Part shown: piece after piece, positions 58,741 through 64,000 of the stretch
How positions within the stretch are numbered: position 1 is the stretch's first letter
How the letters are laid out: each line of letters begins with the position of its first letter
Assembly (NCBI GenBank): GCA_947000775.1
Contig: CAMQGK010000514.1
Span: forward strand, 6,603,501 to 6,667,500
DNA from: Pterois miles
Lineage: Eukaryota; Chordata; Actinopteri; Perciformes; Scorpaenidae
Length of the DNA: 64,000 nucleotides
Reading direction: 5' to 3'
Translations under genes and position numbers: made by a program
The notes under the pieces: generated by a model
Databases searched by the model: none
What the model was told of the DNA's origin: nothing
Seen by the model: only the letters and a program-made list of their open reading frames with translations

Positions 58741-59477
58741 TGATGGACGGAGAGAGAAGAGGAGAGTACAAAAAAACAGAAATACTCAAGCAGGGGCAAA
58801 AAAATGAGATTGCCAGAGATTCATACAAGTTTATGCCTGAGGGGCAAATTTTTCTGTATTCTTTCCTGAGAATTAAAGGTAAAATTAAAAGTTTAAAGAC
58901 ACGAGAATGCAGAAGAAGGGTCTCTTTAAGGTTTCAAGGTTGCCTTGTGGCCCAGATTAGCAGGCTGGAGGGCTTTTGAGAGGACAGCATTCTTTAAAGC
59001 AGGCATTTCAAAGCAGGTAACACATTAACTCTTAGAGGAAACAGATAGACGGAGGAATAGCAGGACATTTCAAATGAAATGAAACTTAAAGTTAACTTTG
59101 CCATGAGAAGATCTTTGTTTTAAAGTCCATTTCGGGACATCTGACCGCGACACGCTGGTCTCCGTCTCCTTGCCTGAGGCGGGTTGGTCCTCGGCTGCCC
59201 GTCTGAATGCTGATGTAACTCAGAGGTCAGAGCGAGCACAGCCCAGTGGACAGATCTCTCATTTCCAAAACATCCCCGACATGATCACAGTGTCTGGAAT
59301 GGTTTAAACCAGCTCCACCCTGCACGCTATGAATATTGTTTTTTCTGGGCGGGCGAAAACTCAGTCGCTCACCAGGCTTCTTCAGCTTTGTGTCAACCTA
59401 CCTGCAGCTCCACCCAGATGATGAAATCCTTCAAAATCTTCAGGGATATGCTCCTTTTTTCTGGATCTGTGTGATTT
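58741..59477. other. Nothing recognised
   Basis: A purine-rich part at 58741-58930 and otherwise unique sequence. No gene. Confidence 0.4.
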
Positions 59478-59961
59478 TATTTAGTGCTACAGTCCTAAAA
59501 CCCAGAAATGATTTAGCATTTTAGCACTTCCATTTCCCTCGACTGGAAGTCAATGGGTTTTTTTAAATGGATTTTTAGTTAGGGGCCTGAAATAAGATCT
59601 GTGGTTACTACGAGATTTTGTTCTATGATATAAAATTTGCCAGTAAATATCCCACATGTGAATTTTGAAGCCTTTGTGTGTCTTAAAAAAGGCGGTTGCT
59701 AACAAATGGCTAAAGCATCACAGCGACACATCCGCCTCTACAGCCTCGTTGTTTGTGCTTTTGTTTCTGCGACCGTGGTGTAGATCGTTTATAGTGTTCG
59801 TCCGTTAGCTTTATACTTCTGTCGATTTCATTTACTCCTTAAGAATCAGAAAAGTGGTGTTCATTTGTAAAGATTATCTTGCTAAATATCTTTTTGTCGA
59901 GGGAACCCGAGGGACTTCCTGGTTGGCTTATAAAAATCTGCCATCCCTGCAGCACTCTATG
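59478..59961 (+). mobile_element. TIR element with GAGTGCTACAG end, complete copy
   Basis: The left end is tttagtgctacag (59480-59492) and the right end is ctgcagcactctatg (59947-59961), which are inverted. Interior blocks match 46783-47199 and 47571-47808: ctaaaacccagaaatga, tggaagtcaat, ggggcctgaaataagatct, gtaaatatcccac, gtgtgtctt, ctaacaaatggctaaa, and cagaaaagtggtgttcattt. It is 484 bp with no coding capacity. An AGGGCTGCAAC element follows at once, sharing the ctatgg junction. Confidence 0.85.
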
Positions 59962-60292
59962 GGGCTGCAACTAACGATTATTTTCATTGTCAATTATTTT
60001 CTCCATTAATTGACTAGTTGTTGGTCTATGAAATGTCAGAAAATGGTGAAAAATGTCGATCAGTGTTTCCCAAAGCCCAAGATGACGTCTTCAAATGTCT
60101 TGTTTTGTCCACAACTCAGATATTCAGTTTACTGTCATAGAGGAGTAAAGATACCAGAAATATTCACATTTAAGAAGCTGGAGTCAGAGAATTTAGACTT
60201 TTTTTCTTATAAAAAATTGCTCAAAACTTTATCAGAAAAGTTGGTGATTAATTTAGTAGTTGACAACTAATCGATTAATCGTTGTTGATCTA
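59959..60292 (+). mobile_element. AGGGCTGCAAC-type MITE (hAT-like), copy 2
   Basis: It begins ggggctgcaactaacgatta and ends gacaactaatcgattaatcg then ttgttgatcta. The interior matches 8866-9231 almost throughout (tgtcgatca-tgtttcccaa, cttgttttgtcca, tcatagaggagtaaag). This copy is better preserved than the first. Confidence 0.9.
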
Positions 60293-61088
60293 CAATATAA
60301 TGACAAAATAATCCAATAATATGTAATACTTTCATACCTATACCTAATAACTTCCATTTAGAAACAATCTGACGTTATTCTATATTTTTCTTATATTCTA
60401 CATTTTTCTGTATTATGGCTATTAAAGAAAAAAATTCGAGGTTTTGAGGTTAAAGTTGGAATATTTTGATGAAAACATGTCGTAACGTTTGTTTTGGTTG
60501 ACGAATACAGAACAGATATGACGTCACGTTACTCAGACACAACTATAAAAGAAAAGTGGTAACTTATGTCTTATTAAAAATAATTTTAAAAAAAAAATCC
60601 TGCTGTATGGGTGAATGTGACACCCCTCATGAGCATGTGGCAGAAACAATAAAGGTGGCGGTTTACCACCTTTTACACATTTGCCTGCACTTCTTGGACT
60701 ACTTACTACTTTACATTACCTTAACTTAATCTCACTTGTGGTGACATGTAAATATCATGGCGAGTGTGGATGGAGATATTTTGTAAAATGAAGGTCATAT
60801 GGACAGACTTCTTTTTTAACGGAGGGGAAACAATCTGTTGTATTAAGGATTTGTTTTTTTTCTTTATTTGTTGATATAATCCACCTTTATTGAATAACAT
60901 AATAAAAACATTAAAATAAGTGGTTTTACATTTTGTAATTCATCCTAGTATACATAGCGAATAATGCTTGCGTCTTTTCTAGGTACTTTATTACTTTTAA
61001 ACGTAGACATGATAAATAACCATACTAATGCTGACAGTGCAGTGTGGAGACATCTGCAGCTAATTTTACATTTATCGTCTCCGTCTGC

Positions 61089-61089
<1 letters not shown>
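60293..61089. other. Stretch with a small perfect hairpin, otherwise nothing recognised
   Basis: An inverted repeat, TAAAGGTGG then CCACCTTTTA, lies at 60650-60674. An exact TGACGTCA lies at 60519-60526 next to an ACGTTACTC piece. No gene and no shared repeat. Confidence 0.4.
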
Positions 61090-61186
<97 letters not shown>

Positions 61187-61194
61187 CGCGCGCG
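61090..61194 (+). repeat. (GT)n array turning into (GC)n
   Basis: About 46 GT units (61090-61182) run without a break into gcgtgcgcgcgcg. The alternating purine-pyrimidine order holds for about 105 bases, which favours Z-DNA under negative supercoiling. It is open in several phases, giving false proteins on both strands. Confidence 0.97.
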
Positions 61195-63499
61195 GCTAAT
61201 GCCGGTGTTGCCAGGCGACGACGACATGTAGGTACATTGTTTTTTCATCACACTCGGCCACACATACAGACTGCCCACACAAAATGCTAGACTCTAGTCT
61301 GTTCAGCCAAGCTCTGCATAAGCTAACAGCACCCGAAGGATTCACAGTGTTGAAGGGTTGAGCCATCGGTGTTATGTTCTGGGGGGAGGAGGAGGGGGAG
61401 GAGATACTTCCTGGCGGACAGGAAATTCAACTTCCTGTCCTGATTAATGGGGGGACTGTTAGATCACACCGAGGGGCCTCCTGCACACAGAGCTCCCACA
61501 TTTCACCTTGAATGTCAAACCTTTTTTTCTGGGCTGCCTGAGAGAAAAATCATCTCATTTTAAAATAGTGTAGATTTTGGTAACAGCCGCAAATTTCATG
61601 CTAATTAGGTGAACTTCTTTGGAGTTATTGCCAAATACTATTATTACTGCTAATTATTACTTATTTATCAGCAGGCATGGAAATAAAGCATATCAAATTA
61701 TATTATTTTTCTGGAAATATATTAAATACATTACCAGCTATTGGGAAATAGTAACATTGTAATTTTTGATCAATTTTTAGGTAAATATTGGGGTAATTTA
61801 GCAGCAATTCCTGATAAATTTCAAATAGATTACTTGCTAATTACCATGAAATCTGCGGACCTGTGAAAAAAAAAGAAAAACTCATGAGATGTCAGCAAGT
61901 TTTGTGTTGACTTATTTCTCAAGCTTCCCCCAGTATATGGGTGTATTTTGTTTGTGAATGCATGAGGGTCTGGATCCAGTAAAACTGGTGTTTCTCAACC
62001 TGGAGTCCCTGGTCAACAGTCTTGTCAGGGTGAGGAATGTAAACAGCGAACAGACTCCTCAGAGCTGGAGGAATGCAGCGAGTGGCTCTGCAGTCACTCA
62101 CTAATGGGATGTTAGACTTAGACTTAGACCAGCGAGCGAGAAAGGCGGCAGGGTGAGCTGGCGAACCACTTCGCAATGCATTTCACTGATGAAAAGTGTG
62201 AGAGAGGGGGCGTGAGGAAGTGAGAGGGGAGGCAGGTCAGGGAGGGAGGAGAATAGAGAGAGGTGCTTTTTAAGATTTCATGTTCTCCTCCAGCCCCCAC
62301 AGTTTGCAGATAAAGGTTGCCGTTGCCAAGGTGACTTGACAAAGAAAGAGAAAGTATCTGGCTGCGTTTCGCCTGTTCTTGTGCAGGAAGCTTAGAAGCC
62401 AGAGGCATAGATAAGATGATTTCAGTCCCTCCTCCACAGAACAAAAGCTGTACGCATGATATACTGCCTTAAATACCTCAGGACACTTTGGCTGCTGTAT
62501 TCACTCCAAAGCTGCCTAAACATGCGAAACATGCCGTAATGAGAAAGCACCCTATGCTGCGCTGAAGCTGCTTAATTTTTCATTCATCCATACTGAAGAC
62601 AAAGCCACCATGCTTTACAGTCAAGAGGAAAAAACTCTTATGTTTATTAGCCATGAATTTCACATTGTGAAAAAAATCACATGTACAAAATAATGCCTTA
62701 AAAAATAGAAATTAAACTCTTACATGACAAAGAAAAAGAAAAAAAAAAATAAAGAAAACTGATACACATTGACAGTTTTCTGTCTAGTTTACATCATTAT
62801 GCGAAGCAGGATACTGTGCTCCAATCTGAGCCAGCTGGATTTCCAGATGAAACAGAGGATAAGCGGAGGGCAAGAGGAGAAATGGGAAATGCCACTCGGC
62901 AATTAGGTGCAAATTGGAGGGGCATTCATTACTCGCTGTTGCCGGGGAAACTTGCGTTCAATGGGAGAGAAATGCTCTTATTCGATTGGTGGGGCCAGAG
63001 GCTCTGTGTTCAGTGGTTGGAGGAGGTCAGCATTATGGAGCCCCGAGGGTCTCCACAGAAGTCCTGAAACTGCCAATAAAAGGAGCTTTTTTCACGGCAG
63101 GAATTTAGAGGTGTTTACCAATTTATACCCATATATTTGATTTATTTCATGAATCCACATGGAAGGACATCTGAAAAAATATATACATTTTCCATCAAAA
63201 CATTACCTCTTACATTGAAATTCAATGATTTCATTAATATTCAATTGTAAAACGTCAATGTTCAGGTCACTGAGACAGACATACAGACAAAGCAACACAG
63301 TCGCACGGCAGTTAGTGAAATAGTCAAAAAACTGAATCTATTTGATTTGTGTACAGAGACACCAGTTTCCCTTTTTTTGTGATGTACAGCGCGACTTTCA
63401 ACAACGTATTTTTTGTGTATTTTCCCACAAACATCCAGCAACACTTGACGCACGTGACAGTTTCCACTCCAGTCTTTTCAAGATAAAATACTTAGATAC
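61195..63499. other. Long stretch without gene; partly repeat-poor
   Basis: A TTAGAC triplet tandem lies at 62112-62128. The part 62800-63080 is balanced and free of repeat-like sequence. It contains three overlapping open frames in different phases (62816-63140), which argues against any one of them being coding. The 106-codon minus frame at 62124-62444 has no known domain. Confidence 0.35.
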
Positions 63500-63960
63500 T
63501 TAGATTTAGAAATAGATCACCTTGGTTAAACTTAAAAAATAAAATAACAGTTTTAAGTTATATGGCATAAATGACTAAGCTTGAGGAAAAGATCACAGTT
63601 TGGATTAAAATAACTTGGGAAGTGCTGTAACATAACTAGAGAAGTTACATGGCATAGAAATCAATGTTAGTTTCTGGTTTCACACGGGACACAAACTGCG
63701 GTCTGCTGGGTGTCCGGTCTGTCCTGTGTTTTTTGACCCACCCATCCACCACGACCTCCTCCCTCCATGGTGTTTGTCGCTCTCTATACTTCCCAGGTCA
63801 CAGTTACATGGTTTCCATACAAATTGATTTTGTGCTGACATCACAAAAAAAAGTGAAATTTGTGTCTATGTACACGAATCAATACCTTAAATTTTGTGCC
63901 AGTTTCACAAACTGCAGTGCAACCGGGCTGGACGAAAACACTGATTAGACTTAACAAGTA
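63500..63960 (+). repeat. CCTAAACCTA family, diverged copy
   Basis: The stretch has gactaagcttgaggaaaaga, then tcacagtttggattaaaata, agaagttacatggcatagaa and tggtttcacacgggacacaa. These correspond to gttaggtttaggaaaagatt and the following parts at 31020-31100. It has diverged strongly and the right limit is uncertain. The 94-codon frame at 63664-63948 lies inside it. Confidence 0.45.
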
Positions 63961-64000
63961 TTTCATATGCAAGTGTTTAAGACATTCTCTCTTTTTGGTC

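Noticed and set aside
61072..61290. TH- and VC-repeat proteins across the GT/GC array
   Set aside because: Same artefact as at 50162-50252.

Overview
This window looks like non-coding DNA from a bony fish, most likely a percomorph. It is AT-rich, has long GT and TA dinucleotide arrays, and is packed with short degenerate transposon remnants of kinds I know from teleost genomes: MITEs with AGGGCTGTCAA or AGGGCTGCAAC ends, TTAA-flanked MITEs, non-LTR (LINE) 3' ends, and a tRNA-derived SINE. Copies of the same families recur inside the window, and that internal recurrence is my main evidence for most repeat calls. I found no host protein-coding exon, tRNA, rRNA or miRNA I could support. The longest open frames (153 and 176 codons) are about what chance gives in 64 kb over six frames. 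The window is probably intergenic or deep intronic.

Layout. 1-15 kb holds a TA/poly-T array, a few dispersed repeats, an AGGGCTGCAAC element (8866-9231), and two TTAA-flanked MITEs (11263-12064; 13973-14869, with a second family nested inside). 15-27 kb holds several AGGGCTGTCAA MITEs, including two internally deleted ones, a short piece of BEL/Pao-like integrase and LINE tails. 27.0-28.1 kb and 37.4-38.3 kb are two diverged copies of one composite repeat. In the first copy a CCATCTTGG motif has grown into a 22-bp minisatellite. 33.2-34.6 kb is a MITE split by a LINE 3' fragment. 39.3-40.4 kb is a TIR element with another repeat nested and partly tandem-duplicated inside it. 43.5-48.7 kb is a dense mosaic of MITEs. 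48.7-51.1 kb is mostly repeat-poor apart from a 91-bp GT array. 51.1-53.6 kb holds a LINE remnant with recognisable reverse-transcriptase codons and two further elements. 54.7-57.2 kb holds a tRNA-SINE and then the most striking feature: a 1.5-kb array of 27/28-bp units with higher-order structure, flanked by inverted repeats. 57.7-64 kb holds a second LINE 3' end, more MITEs and a 105-bp GT/GC array.

There are no genes working together here. What the window offers is repeat biology: two minisatellites at different stages of growth, nested insertions that give relative ages, a dispersed repeat carrying exact CRE octamers and YY1-type cores, and repeat-poor blocks that are reasonable candidates for conserved regulatory DNA. 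Family and clade names for teleost repeats come from memory, not from a database search.
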